From: Mastigamoeba balamuthi
Lineage: Eukaryota; Evosea; Mastigamoebida; Mastigamoebidae
Assembly: GCA_902651635.1 (NCBI GenBank)
Contig: CACRSC010000137.1
Span: forward strand, 1 to 29,349
DNA: 29,349 nt
Reading direction: 5' to 3'
Within the stretch, counting starts at the first letter, position 1; every line of letters begins with the position of its first letter. The notes under the pieces were generated by a model. It was not told the origin of the DNA, did not search any database, and saw only the letters and a list, made by a program, of their open reading frames with translations. Shown here in pieces: positions 8,073 through 18,711 of this stretch. A program made the translations under genes and the position numbers.

Positions 8073-9997
8073 TCAGGGCCCATTCAGCATGAAGTTCTCG
8101 TATGCGATGCAGTTCGGGTCACCCCACAGGTCAGCCCGGATGTTGCGATGCCAATTGACTCCCTGTTCCTGAAGGGGCCACTGTACCCACATCGCGCTCC
8201 GCATCTCGCAGTCCCTCAGATGGCTGTGGGCCTCCAGCACACGATTGAGCGCCTCGGCGTCGACAGCGCCCTCGTCGACGAACACGACATACACGATGAC
8301 CGACATCGGGTGGCAGATCGTAGGGAATTGGCCGCACGTGGCCCAGGAGGCGCGACTGCTGCAGGAACTGCTCGTGGCTCAGCCCCTTGATGCGTCCGAA
8401 GTTGGAGTTGTGGATCCACTGGATCCTCTCCTGCAGTAACTCGGCGAGGCCTTCCAGAACCCCGTAGCTCTCTTCGCGGAGTTCGCGTGTCGCGGCCTGC
8501 GGGGCACTCTCGGACTTGTGGAGGTGCAGGTGGCCACCGAAGCCCGTGGTCAGCGTGCCGTTCTTCTGGCAGAGCACCAGGCACCATAGCGTCCCGTCTT
8601 TGTGGCGACACATGAGTTGTACACTCAATGAGTGGGCCATGAACAACCTGCCGTGTCGCAGCATCCCGATCTCCTTCTGGGCTAACTCGAGACACCGCAC
8701 TGCTTTGTACTGTGGCACCCTCTTGTTGACGTAGACGTACACATCATGGTCGCCGTGGGGTAGCTTGCGGGAGTCCCAGGGATAACGACACAACAGGATT
8801 CCGGCTTTGCTCTCGTGAGACTCTGGAGGATGGCCGTCGGGCGCTGCGTTCCGGTGGTTCACGAAAGGCTGGCACAGGGCCTGTTCGGCCTCAAGCGTGC
8901 ACCGAACCACTCTGCTGAGACCCCCCAGCCTCCTGCTCACGACTGCACCCACGCCCACGAGAAGATCTTCCAGCTCCTTGCCAGCGTCGTATTGGCTAGA
9001 GTCGACGAGGGGGTTGTGGTCGCGCCAGACAGACTTCAGGTAATTGTAGAGGTCACTGCAGTAAGCAATCATGAGCTCCCCTGAGGAGCCGCCGTGCCTC
9101 TGTGTATCGATCTCGCAAAGCGCCCTCACAACGCAGATGGCGCAGCAGCAGGGGACAGCGGCGTGCTTCTGAATGATGAGCCTGAACTGGAAGTTCTCCC
9201 CTGTGGACTCCCGTTGCCCCAGAACTGCTTGCTGACCTTTGCAGAAATGATGCGTGACGGGAGCTCCACTCTGGGCAGCAGGCTGCTGTTGAACGTCTTG
9301 TCGATTGCAAAGTGGGGTCTCTGGAGTACTGCCCACACAACGTGGCATGGCGGGTCCACTGGGCGAAGGGAGGCCCATGGCAGCACCTGCTTGTCGGGCA
9401 TGGCTACAAGGCACGTCGCTGAGCCCCAGAGGATGCCGTCGAGCTCTGCCTGTTCGACGCCGCCTGTATTGAGAGCGGCGAGGCGAGGCACCAGTGCGTG
9501 CCGCTCCGGCAGCACGAGAACATTGACGCCAGGCCTGTTGCGCCGGGCCTCGCTTTCACTGAGCTTCTGCTCCAGAGGGCGCACCACAGCGAGCAGCTGG
9601 TCGATGTCAAGCGGAAGACTCGCACCCACACCCTTGGTCTCGCTCCCATTGTAGAGGTCCCCAAAGAGGGACTCCGGGCTCTGCATCAGCGGCTCTGCGT
9701 TTGACCCCAGGGTCTGTACGCGGTAGCGACTGTGCCAGCCCTTGATTCCTGCGTGCACGTTGGACCAGAACCCCGAGGGCTGCTGGTCCTCGGTGGCCAT
9801 GCTCTGCCTCGCAACGATCCGCTTCTCCTCCCAGTTGGCGACTGAACCAAGGAAGCGCAGCGTGTGACTAATGTCAATGTCGCCGTTGTGTGTGATGTCC
9901 CGCCGAGGTCCGGGAGAGTCGCTGTGTTAAGGGTGAGTAGGAGGTCCACGGATCCCTCCCTGACGCGCATGGATCAGTCCAAAAAGAGATTGCCATT
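8073..9997 (-). pseudogene. 3' half of a broken Xrn-Nudix fusion gene (middle of Xrn plus Nudix domain)
   Basis: Read leftward, the frame begins SMRVREGSVDLLL and continues LPDLGG...ITHNGDIDI, then LPLDIDQLLAVVRP and VNVLVLPERHALVPRLAAL. These match the conserved middle of Xrn1/Xrn2 (IREGAIDLLL, LPxLGGYLTxNGxI, PFEQLMAVLPP, the LLPFIDE region). Next comes a ~200-residue region starting ELMIAYC and then a Nudix box, GGHLHLHKSESAPQAATREL followed by REES, with the REx2EE metal-binding core intact. Lesions: in-frame TGA at 9976-9974, frame loss near 9896-9902, and a 2-nt deletion near 8301-8312 relative to the copy at 26-28 kb. A frame change at 9236-9100 may be a 137-nt intron (GTCAGC to ACACAG) rather than a lesion. 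The N-terminal half is at 19.7-20.7 kb. Confidence 0.78.
9975..9997. repeat. Left flanking direct repeat of the composite insertion
   Basis: CAGTCCAAAA, seven bases, then GCCATT. The same two blocks, separated by nine bases, occur in the same orientation at 19730-19754. They lie just outside the 13-bp inverted repeats. They may be an eroded target-site duplication, or partly parallel Xrn coding sequence. Confidence 0.4.
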
Positions 9998-9999
9998 TT

Positions 10000-10012
10000 G
10001 GAAGCAAAACTC
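10000..10012. repeat. Left terminal inverted repeat
   Basis: GGAAGCAAAACTC, exact reverse complement of 19699-19711. It lies two bases from the left direct repeat. Confidence 0.5.
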
Positions 10013-10299
10013 TCTACCACAGAGAGGCATTCGTCTTTTGTAGTGACAATATGGGATTATATGGAACTCGATGCAGGCTACCCGATTTCGTATTTTTAAT
10101 CCGATTTAAAGCGGGAAATCGTCTGCAATTGAGCTGGCAATTTGGTCTGAAAAACGAATGGAGCAGTTCCAAGCTGGGTTTCACACTGTCTTTGCACTTT
10201 TCAAGAGGTAATACGACAGTTCTTGAATAACTGAATTGTTTTAGGTGTATTTCCCGAATCAAATCGTGTTTTTCTGCCCATCGAAACCCGGCCTGCTCC

Positions 10300-11920
10300 G
10301 TTGTAGAGTTGTTTACAAAGACAGTTTGATGCTTACTTTACAGACATTGTTACCACCTCAGCCTTGGCCCTGTCCTCCATCAGAGACGAGCAGGCAACTT
10401 GCCCTCCCTGGTAGAACTCGAAGAAGAAGTTCTTCTTGACCTTGGCATCAAGTCCCTTGATCTCTCTGTCTGTGACCAAGTCGATCTGAGAGGAACTGAT
10501 GGTGATCACTTCGGTATTCTTGATCCTGGAAGGACAGGTGAGACAATAGGAATTGGAATCTCATTCATCTTCGTACAGCAGCTGCAATCTGAGCCTCTTC
10601 CATCACAAGAGCCCCAGCAGTCATTCTCCTGAGCTTCTGTCACAAGGGTGAGACTCCAGGTGGTTGAGTGATTGTCCCTTCTTGGAGACACCAAAGTGGC
10701 CATCGCACACAGAGTGCCCGTGGTTTGGGCCATACAGGCCCAAAGACACTTTCACTTGGTGGCCCATGTCCTGACTGGCTTTTTCCTGGAGTAGGCTGAG
10801 GGCGAACAGAATGTTCTTGATTTTGAAGCCTTCATCTGACCAGAAGTACAGTGCTTTGACTGCCCTGGCTTGCACTCTCAGTTGCTCCCAAAGGAGGAAC
10901 AAGCTCGTGTGAGTGAACTTCCAGTTGGCCCCGTGCTCTGACTGGAAGTCCCAGTGGACCCATTGGCCCTTCTGGGGACTTGGACTCCACACTGCACAGT
11001 TGAAGTTGTGTAGCTTGAACTTGGCTGTCTCATGAAAGGTGGTGGTATAGTTGAAGATGATCTGGTACTCTCCCCTTCTAAGGCCTTTCTTTTGCTTTTA
11101 CTGGGACTCGCACTGTGTGTAGACCGTCTGAATGTGCTCCATGAAGGACAGAGCTGTCTCCTCTGGAATGTCAGCATGGTCTCTCTCTAGCAGCTGAATC
11201 TCTGTGCAAAGTGGGCATGAGTACCTGTGCAATGGTGAGTCCTGAAATCTGAGAACATTTGCTACTGGTCGAAGACAGCCATGCAGATCCAGGCAGAGTG
11301 GACAAGTTCGAAAAACTGAGTGTGCTGAAAAGGAGATGAAACTGTGAGCTGGTAGTTCAGGTATGCTGAATTCACAGTCCCATAGTAGATAAATCTGCAT
11401 GTCTTCTTCCCTGACTGAACCTTGCTCTTCCTTTCCAGCCAGTCACAGAGTGCCGCTGCCTTGGGGGCTGCAAACAATGAGAGCAGGCCATTGGAAGGGA
11501 TGTACTGGCTGGAAAGGATGAGAAATGCGACTTCTCATCAGCTAGGTCAGCCTGGTCTTCTTGCTCCTTAAGCTCTTCCTTTTGTTCTTCTTCCTCTTGG
11601 CATTGAACCTCCCAGATGGTCCTTTCTTTGAGTCCAGTCAGAGTGGCGATCCTCCTGACACAGTGTGAATTAATGAAAACAAAGAAAAGTACACTGCAGA
11701 GTCGTATGGAAGGAGGGCGAGAGTGATGTGGCACAGCTGTCCTGGTCTGTACCACCCACTCGCGGCAAGCCTTTTGATCACAGCAGATGGTGTGGGCTGC
11801 TCTGAAGAGATTTGAAGATGCTGCCCAATGGCCTTGTGATCCATTAATACTGGGAAACGGGATTCCATACCTCCCATAGGGCACAAGCATCGAGGGCATC
11901 TCCTTCTGCAAGATCTTCAA
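10300..11920 (-). pseudogene. Degenerate DDE-type transposase
   Basis: Coding signal is spread over several frames. Near 11.64 kb RRIATLTGLKERTIWEV resembles a helix-turn-helix DNA-binding segment. From 11400 one frame gives a CPLC...CPLC zinc-like region and EHIQTVYTQCESQ, then an in-frame TAA at 11100-11098. The same frame then reads on for over 150 codons: YQIIFNYTTTFHETAKFKLHN, ALYFWSDEGFKIKN and YGPNHGHSVCDGHFGVSKKG. The SDEG and HGHSVCDGHFG motifs have the form of DDE-family transposases found in many animals and protists (SDG...HGKxxCDGxFG). A C-terminal piece, KNFFFEFYQGGQVAC, lies near 10.4 kb in a different frame. Upstream parts near 11.26 and 11.45 kb are broken by TAG and TGA. Inactive. 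Confidence 0.6.
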
Positions 11921-12212
11921 GCATTTTGACTCCCTCTGTGATCATCTGTGTCTTGAACATAAGGGCCCGAAACGCCTTTTTGGGAGCTCCCCCTGGGTGC
12001 TAATCATGCATTTCTTAGTGCAGACAACATTTGGAACTGGGATGGAAGAGGGGATTATGCAATACCAGGATTTGGGTTTCGGATTGTGCCATGTGCTTGC
12101 CCTTGGACGAAAGCCTCTGCAGAATAAAAAGGGCAATGATGTACATCAAACATCAAAGGTATTTAAGGTACACATTGCCTATGTTGTCAGATTTTAATCA
12201 AACATGGATTTA

Positions 12213-12229
12213 CATCACTGCATCTTAGT
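12213..12229. repeat. LINE target-site duplication, 3' side
   Basis: 17 bp (CATCACTGCATCTTAGT), identical to 19343-19359. The bases immediately outside differ, so the repeat is exactly 17 bp. Confidence 0.9.
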
Positions 12230-12303
12230 CGAAATCGAAAATCGTCGTTTCCCTTCCGCTGCCAGTGAGGGATAAGCCCTTGCGGGCCAGGGGCGTTGTG
12301 GGA

Positions 12304-12316
12304 GGGGGGGGGGGGG
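12304..12316 (+). repeat. Poly(G)13 tract in the LINE 3' UTR
   Basis: Thirteen consecutive G on the plus strand (C on the element's sense strand), between the last ORF and the 3' end of the element. Confidence 0.8.
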
Positions 12317-12496
12317 TTATGGTGAGTGGTGTGTTTGGGGAGGGCATGCGTGTTTTGAGGCCTGGGGGGGTATGTCCAGGGGCGGTTCCGGGAATATCGG
12401 TTCCAGAACCACGTCCTGCTTTTGGTTCTTCGCGCTGTCTGTGTACTTGTTGAACATGCTGATTATAGTATGGTTTCGCTCGACGTTCGGGGTGTG

Positions 12497-13618
12497 TCAG
12501 CGTTTGAGGGCTTTCTTGATAATGGTGGGGTCTGGTGCTGGAGAGTCTGATGAGTCCGGTGCGGTCCTTTTTTTGGTGGTTGTGGTTGGTACTGTATCGT
12601 GCTGTGTCCCTAGTGGGGCGGTTAGGGTGGTCTGACGGTGTGGTCTAGTGGCGGTGTGGTGCCGTTTTGTTGGTTGGGGTTGGCTCGGCGTGGCGGGTGC
12701 TTGTGGTGCGGTTCCACGTTCCATATCCTCTATCATAGGCTCTGTGATAGTGAATGTCTTGTGCTGCCTGGTTGGCAGTCTGGGACGCTTGGTAGGACGT
12801 GTGGTGTCTGGGCAGTTAAAGGGGGTTTTGGTGGTATCACCCGGGGTCTGTCTTTTTTGTGCTTCGTGGGCCTTTTGGTTATCTATATGGCTCATGTCCT
12901 CCAGCCAGTCTCGCATCGTGGCGACCCACTCTTCCTGTATTTCGAGCTGCTGTTTTGATTGTTGGTTCTTAGCCCATGTGCCATATGCTAGCATATAGTG
13001 TATGGTGTCTGCGTCTTTGTGTTTGGTGGCTTGGGTTTGGGCCCATATCTTCAGTTCAGTTTGGGGTATTCCTATGATGCTAGTGAGCTTGGCGCACCAT
13101 TTATCCTGTTGGGGGCATGACCAGAGGCGGTGCTGCAGGGAGTCCGCTTTGGTAGTACAGAATGGGCATCTGGGATCATTCCAGTGTAGGCGTGTACGTG
13201 GGGCCAGGTTATTCCACACTTTTTTGGGGGTCACTGCTTGCACATTATTATGAGTGCGATAGGTGCCCATGATGGCTTGATGCCATCGGAGGCCTCCCAT
13301 GTGCTGGGCTTGTTTTCTGGTTCCTTTATGCAGGAGGACTGAAGGGATTTTCGTCATTCCTGCTGTCGTCTCTGTTGCTTCACATCGGAGGAGGCGGTGT
13401 CGCCGGGCAATGCTGAAAACCGTGTGAAAGTTGTGTGTGGGTTTCGGTGGTGCTGTCATGGTGAGTTCTTGGATAGAGGCGAGCTCTATTCCCCACAGGG
13501 GGTGGTCTGGCTCGTGGCGTCTGTCTAGTGATAATGCTTGTTGTGCGAGCTGGTCTGCGGGTCCACGATTTCTGCCACGTATTCGACCGTGCGGAGTTCC
13601 GGTGTCCATGAGGCGCAT
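12497..13618 (-). pseudogene. LINE C-terminal region: end of RNase H, CCHC motif and basic tail
   Basis: Frame shifted by one relative to the upstream LINE frame. It begins with NRGPADQLAQQAL, matching the closing GNExAD(x)LA motif of RNase H. It then has a zinc-type motif, CPFC...LQHRLWSCP, as at the C-terminus of many LINE ORF2 proteins, and a long Pro/Thr/Arg-rich basic tail ending KKALKR and TGA. With the RNase H start in the preceding ORF it would have formed one polyprotein. The helices between DGSY/ELR and GPADQLA that carry the second and third acidic residues seem to be missing. Confidence 0.7.
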
Positions 13619-14220
13619 ACGCCCGTGACTTGTATGGCTTCGTTCATTTCAGAGTATTCTTCCACCACTACGGCCATTGCCATTTTACCAGAGCTTGGGT
13701 CGTAGGACCCATCAGTTGCTACGATTAGCCAGTCTTTCCAAGTGCCATCTCCTGTGTTCGATGTGATGGTCCATTGAAGCTCCAGGTTCGTATTAAAGCA
13801 GTAACCCATCTTACTCAGGTCCACTGGTTTGTGTGTTGGTTCGCCTTGGTTGTTGCGTACCAGGTGGCGCATCAGTCCCTCCTCTCTTTTTCTATTTATT
13901 TGCCACCTGCGGTTGCCCGCTTCGTGAATGAGGGATTCGTTCATAGTGGGGCCAATCTCTGCTGGGGTTCCCATATCCAGGAGGATGTTTTTCTCTGCTT
14001 GTATAAGGAGATTCCACTGGGGGAGGTGCTGCCAGGGCCGAATGGAGCGTCCTGCCGTATTTGCCATCAGTCTCATTTTTCCAATGCTGTGCCACGGTGG
14101 GAAGGCTGCTGGAAAGTCTTCATCCAGGCGTGGGAGAATGGCCTCTATGTCCGTTTCTGGCATAATACCGTCTGGGGTCAGGGCGTTGAGCCATTCCAGG
14201 GCCTCCTGGGCTCGTTTGCT
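13525..14220 (-). pseudogene. LINE segment with N-terminal part of RNase H
   Basis: In frame with the reverse transcriptase upstream, from which it is separated only by the TGA at 14223-14221. It contains WLIVATDGSYDPSSGKMAMA, the first strand of RNase H with its catalytic Asp (TDGS), followed by a conserved ELR. After that the frame runs into TAG at 13527-13525, and the rest of the domain resumes in another frame at about 13570. Confidence 0.75.
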
Positions 14221-15600
14221 TCATATAACATCTGCTAGGTTTCGTAGTCCCAGCCCCCCTTGTCTCGTAGGCATAAAAGCGTGTCTCCGGCTAATCATGT
14301 CGGCCAGCCCCAATTTCCCAATGGCTGCATTTTCGAGGGTATGTGACAGTGATTCTAATAATTTGTTGTTCTGTGCCATAGTGCTGGCGTGGTATTGGGC
14401 CATGCCATTAATAACCATATTGGCTATGTAGATGCGCTGCTCGAGGGACAGTGATTTCTTGGTGCGCATCCAGCTGCATTGCTCTAGAATAATGTGGGTC
14501 GTGGTGGGCGCATCAAGTGCATCTCTACCTTGTGGGTCGAGGTATATGCCGAGGTATTTATACGTGGTGCCTGGTGCCACCGGCTCAATAGTCCCCTGGG
14601 TGGTCACTATGGTGGGAGGTGTGTCATTTCTGGCGAAGGTGGCACATTTTTTTGGGTTGATGTGCAATCCTGCCTCCTGCATGTCCATCACGAATTGTAG
14701 CAAGCGTGCTAGTGTCTGTGGCATGCGTGCGAGCATTACCATGTCGTCTGCATATGCCAGTACTCCTTTCTTAGGGCCCCGGATGTCCAGGGCTTCAAGA
14801 TGTGTTTCTATCTGGTACAGATGGGGGTTTATGGCTAGATTGAAGAGTGTGCACGACAGGGGGTCCCCCTGCCACACCTCGCGGTTGACGCTAATCCAAT
14901 CGGTGGGGCCATGGGCTGTGCGGGAGCGGGCTTCTGTTGAGGCGTACAGAGCCATAATGTTTTTCGCCAGGATGGGACCAATGTTGTAGTATTTCAGTGT
15001 GGCCGCAATGTGATCTCGATGAATGGAGTCGTATGCTTTTTTGAGATCGATGTACATCCCTACTACTCTCTGATGTCGTCGTGTGGCTTCTTCTAGTCTT
15101 TGGTGAAGGGCCCATATGTTGTGTGTCGTGGAGTGGCCTTCACGGAAGCCCTCTTGGGCGTTGGCCCATATATTATTATCTTCGAGGGCTTTGTATAGTC
15201 TTTTGTTAATAATCGTGGTGAAAATCTTGTAGCCCACCTCGCATAGTGTAATGTGGCAGTAGTTCGCTGGTATTTTTCGGTCTCCTCCCTTAAAAATGGG
15301 CATGATTCCCCCTCTAGTCCAAGACTTCGGGACTGGTTTCCTGCCTAGCCAGATGTCATTGAGGTTCTTGATCCATTGTTCACGCCATGGGGCTGGGAAT
15401 TCTATGACATACTCCGCCTTGAACCCAGTTGGGCCTGGGGCTGATCTACTCTTTTGGGCCCCTGCGGCTTCCCAGAGTTCGTCTTTGGATATCGTGCTGT
15501 CCATACTTGTGGCTGCCGTGTCGGATAGGGTTGGGTGTGGCGCCTCCCACCATGGGGGGCATCGTGCTGGCGCATTATCCTGATTGAAGTGTGTATGTAT
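14221..15600 (-). CDS. LINE reverse transcriptase domain
   Basis: The open frame runs from the codon after the TGA at 15603-15601; the first Met is at 15504. RT motifs in order: SAPGPTGFKAEYV; GGIMPIFKGGDRKIPANYCH; AQEGFREGHSTTHN; motif A YIDLKKAYDSIHRD (catalytic Asp); motif B WQGDPLSCTLFNL; motif C LAYADDMVMLA (YADD); LHINPKKCATF; and YKYLGIYLD. All catalytic residues are present. It makes cDNA by target-primed reverse transcription. It shares its frame with the endonuclease ORF, so a single TGA separates the two enzymatic domains. Confidence 0.93.
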   Translation of the reverse strand: MHTHFNQDNAPARCPPWWEAPHPTLSDTAATSMDSTISKDELWEAAGAQKSRSAPGPTGFKAEYVIEFPAPWREQWIKNLNDIWLGRKPVPKSWTRGGIMPIFKGGDRKIPANYCHITLCEVGYKIFTTIINKRLYKALEDNNIWANAQEGFREGHSTTHNIWALHQRLEEATRRHQRVVGMYIDLKKAYDSIHRDHIAATLKYYNIGPILAKNIMALYASTEARSRTAHGPTDWISVNREVWQGDPLSCTLFNLAINPHLYQIETHLEALDIRGPKKGVLAYADDMVMLARMPQTLARLLQFVMDMQEAGLHINPKKCATFARNDTPPTIVTTQGTIEPVAPGTTYKYLGIYLDPQGRDALDAPTTTHIILEQCSWMRTKKSLSLEQRIYIANMVINGMAQYHASTMAQNNKLLESLSHTLENAAIGKLGLADMISRRHAFMPTRQGGLGLRNLADVI

Positions 15601-18600
15601 TCAGTCTCCTACTGTTTCGTGTGCTTCCTCAGGGGTCGTGGTACTGGTGCCGTCTTGTCTGGTATAGCTCAGAGGGAGTCCCGGTCCGCGTGGTGTGCGC
15701 AGATCCTTGAGGAATCTCTTGGGGCTAGTGCATCCTTCCGCCATTGAGAATTCTATGTATTCCTTAATGCAGTCCGCCTCCATCCGGGTTCTGTTTCGGT
15801 TAATGCATCTGAGCATCCACTTTGTGGTGCTCCACCAGGTTTTATACGCATGTGCGTGGTTGGGTTTATATTGTAGGAGGGGGAGGACTTCGGATTCGAT
15901 TCGTGCTATACTGTCCGGCATTGGTACAGTGTGTATGTTTGCACCTGCTGATTTGCGTATTTCATGGTATACATCATACGCCCTCATGGCTTTGGTTTTC
16001 CCTCCATCTATGTTGTGCTGTTTGGTTCCCATGGTTTGTTTCGCGGCTTCGATTGCTCTGCTTTGCATCTCATCTATGTCTGCATCTGGTGATAGTGGGA
16101 ATCGAATCAGCATGTCTTGCCAATCTCGAATCTGCGCCGCCCGGGTTTCTGGGTCTGCGATCTTAGTCCAGGTGTTTACTTGTGATGGGGGGTTCCACCA
16201 TCGGCGTGGTATATTTTCGGTTAGGGCAATTGTGCAGTATATAGGTGCGTGATCAGAGAGATCGCCAGTGTTTTTGCCTACCCCGCTATCTCTGAACCGA
16301 TGGATCATATTACGTGCACATATAATGTAGTCTAGTCGGTTAGTGGTGTTGTGTGGGCCGTGGTGCGTGGCTGCCATGGTGCCTTGGTGTTTGAGAATAT
16401 CCATCATGTTGTGGTTTTCCATGAATCTTTGCATATCGAGCTCCGCCGTGGAATAGGCATCCTCGGGGTGGTCCATCCAAGTATTTAGGTCCCCTACTAG
16501 TATGCTGTCCGTTTTGTCCTTTGTCTGTCCTTGTATGGTTTGCCAGAGAGCTCTTTGGGCAGGGGACCCTCTGGTTGGGCTATACGCATTGATGATCTTC
16601 ATCGTCACATTTAGCTTGAGTATTCCTACCAGGACATCCTTTCGGTCCGTGGTATTAACAGACCAGTACTCCCGCACAGTATTGTGGACGAGAAATCCTA
16701 CTGGTGTTTTGTTTCCGACTCGTTGGCCTGTAAAAAGGCTGTAGCCCTCTGTGTTAGCCGCCTGGTTAACCTGTTTATCATCAACAACGCCCAGTTCCTG
16801 CAAGGCTACAATCTTGGGGGCTGCGTGTTTGGTGCAGTACCTTACAGCCTTAATCAACAATATGATGGCTCCAAATAGGGTGTTTTGTACGTTCCAGCTG
16901 GCTATGGTAATGTTGTTGTCCATGGCTGCCGCCCCTTGAGCATATAGTAGGAGAGTGACAAGTGTGAGGATTGCATAGTGTTGCCGGGGTTGGGCTGTTG
17001 AAAATATGGCCAGAATGAGTGTGAGGTCCATTGGGAGGTCATTGTATTCGGTTTGTCGGGGGGGCTCCAGGGGGGTTGCACCCATTGAGGGGGTTGCGTT
17101 CATTCGGGGGGCGGCGTTCGTCAGGTTGGCGGCGTTCATTGAGGGGGGGCGCGGTCTCGGGTCGCGGTGTCCTATCTTCTGGGGGTCTTCTCCCATCATT
17201 CTGTTGGTGGGCCATGCCTCCTGCGCCTGTTCCTGCTTGCCTCGCGTTCGTCTGTATGATCGTGTGGTGCAGTCAGTGGGTCTGTGCGTATTGGCTTTGG
17301 CCTTACCCTGGGGGTAGGCGATGGCTTCGGGGTAGCTCAGTATGCGAATGTTGGCGGTTTCGTTGATCGGGGGCCATGTGTGCACGAGGAAGACTTCTCC
17401 TTTCGGGTTCATGCCTGTCCGGGTGATGTCGTATGGGCAGTTTGCAAAGGCGCGGTTGATAGCGTTGCGCGGCGAGGCTTCCAGGCGGGTGCGGGCATTG
17501 AGTTCCACCTTCCAAAGTTCGCTGGGGTACAGTTTGTTCTGGTACACAGCCACTGCATGTACCAAGGCCCTCGGGTCATTGTTGGTCTGGCAGACCAGTT
17601 GGAGTATCATTTTCCTATCAGTGAACATCACCACCCAACCATTGGCCTGGGGTTCGATGCCGATGATATGGGCTTTGGCCGGTTGGGTCCATGCATCTGC
17701 GAGCTCTCTCGGGCATGGTTTGCGCTTGTCGGCGTGCAGCACATATACCGTGAAGGGGATTTTTGCCTCCGTGAGGACCCATAACTTGGTAGCAGCAGAG
17801 AAACCCGCTGTCCTTTGCACCGACTCGATTTCTTGGCATTTACGGTATACCGCCGTGTTGGGGGCCGGGAACATTATACTGTTTTTTCTGATGTATTCCA
17901 CGAAGGCCGAATTTGCAGTGACGTTGATTTTGTATGTTTCGCGGAACAGGTCTAGGAGTTCCATTCCCGCCGCTGCTACCTGGTGCGCTTCGGTCTCCGT
18001 CAACTTGGCACCTGCCACGAGGATGATCGCTTCCTTCATCTCTGTCTCGTACGCAGCATCCTCTACTGCTCTAGGCGGTGCTGCGGGTTCGCCGGACAGG
18101 CTGTCGATTGACCCCGGACTTGGGGTTGGGTCAGCGTAGCGGTTGTCGCGGGTGGGATTGTGCGTGGCGGCTTGCCCCCATGTAGCGGCTGTTTTGGTCG
18201 GCCACGGCGCTGCCATGGACTGGAGGCTCGGGGGCGGGGGTTGGTCTTTTCCCAGGGCAGGGCTTGGTCTGGTTCCTGCTGGCTGCATCTGTTGCGCTGG
18301 CTGTGCCCAGCTGTATACCGTCTGTGGCTGGCTCTTGGGTGCTCTAGCCATCTCCCTGAGGTCGATGTCGGCTCTGTCCGTCGACGAGGTGAAGTGGGCA
18401 ACCAGGGCGGTTTCGTCCAGGCAGGTTAGCTCTGCGAGCTTCTGTTTACGGGGTTCGTCCGTCTTGATCAGCATGCACGCTTGGATGAGGGCCAGGAGAG
18501 TCTCCACGTCTATCAGGTCTATCTCGGGGCTCGGATCTGGGGCGTTGTCCTCTGCGGGCGTGCTACAGGCTTTGGGCTTTTGTTTCTCGGTGTCACTATC

Positions 18601-18708
18601 CGTCTGCATGTGGTCGACGTCCTCAGGGGCCATGTCTTCATGTTGGCATTTAGTCGGCGGGGGGGTGCCAGTGGGCGCTGGGGGGTCGATGGGTGGAGTC
18701 TCCTCCAT
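15601..18708 (-). CDS. LINE gag-like region fused to APE-type endonuclease
   Basis: 1035 residues. The first ~595 are an unrecognised gag-like region: acidic and Pro-rich at first, then a folded-looking part (AKLTETEAHQVAAAGMELLD, YPSELWKVELNARTRLE). I see no CCHC knuckle. Two hydrophobic stretches (MDLTLILAIFSTAQ, YAILTLVTLLLYAQGAAA) come just before the endonuclease, which starts near 16923. The endonuclease has every expected motif: ASWNVQN, VALQELG, YSPTRG, VGDLNTW, RLDYIICA, and LSDHAPIY. It would nick the genomic target. The ORF ends with TGA and the frame then continues into the RT. Confidence 0.9.
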   Translation of the reverse strand: MEETPPIDPPAPTGTPPPTKCQHEDMAPEDVDHMQTDSDTEKQKPKACSTPAEDNAPDPSPEIDLIDVETLLALIQACMLIKTDEPRKQKLAELTCLDETALVAHFTSSTDRADIDLREMARAPKSQPQTVYSWAQPAQQMQPAGTRPSPALGKDQPPPPSLQSMAAPWPTKTAATWGQAATHNPTRDNRYADPTPSPGSIDSLSGEPAAPPRAVEDAAYETEMKEAIILVAGAKLTETEAHQVAAAGMELLDLFRETYKINVTANSAFVEYIRKNSIMFPAPNTAVYRKCQEIESVQRTAGFSAATKLWVLTEAKIPFTVYVLHADKRKPCPRELADAWTQPAKAHIIGIEPQANGWVVMFTDRKMILQLVCQTNNDPRALVHAVAVYQNKLYPSELWKVELNARTRLEASPRNAINRAFANCPYDITRTGMNPKGEVFLVHTWPPINETANIRILSYPEAIAYPQGKAKANTHRPTDCTTRSYRRTRGKQEQAQEAWPTNRMMGEDPQKIGHRDPRPRPPSMNAANLTNAAPRMNATPSMGATPLEPPRQTEYNDLPMDLTLILAIFSTAQPRQHYAILTLVTLLLYAQGAAAMDNNITIASWNVQNTLFGAIILLIKAVRYCTKHAAPKIVALQELGVVDDKQVNQAANTEGYSLFTGQRVGNKTPVGFLVHNTVREYWSVNTTDRKDVLVGILKLNVTMKIINAYSPTRGSPAQRALWQTIQGQTKDKTDSILVGDLNTWMDHPEDAYSTAELDMQRFMENHNMMDILKHQGTMAATHHGPHNTTNRLDYIICARNMIHRFRDSGVGKNTGDLSDHAPIYCTIALTENIPRRWWNPPSQVNTWTKIADPETRAAQIRDWQDMLIRFPLSPDADIDEMQSRAIEAAKQTMGTKQHNIDGGKTKAMRAYDVYHEIRKSAGANIHTVPMPDSIARIESEVLPLLQYKPNHAHAYKTWWSTTKWMLRCINRNRTRMEADCIKEYIEFSMAEGCTSPKRFLKDLRTPRGPGLPLSYTRQDGTSTTTPEEAHETVGD

Positions 18709-18711
18709 GTG

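Noticed and set aside
11098-11100. In-frame TAA in the transposase taken as proof of TAA = Gln
   Set aside because: The transposase has other lesions (TAG, TGA, frame changes), and the LINE and GNL1 frames contain no TAA or TAG as sense codons, so decay is simpler.
14221-15603. TGA as a sense codon in this organism
   Set aside because: TGA is the natural terminator of GNL1 at the position where its homologues end, and of every other gene here.
14221-18708. Several plus-strand ORFs of 100-265 codons across the LINE
   Set aside because: They are antisense to RT, endonuclease and gag-like regions with intact motifs, and have Cys/Trp/Val-rich composition caused by the strand bias.
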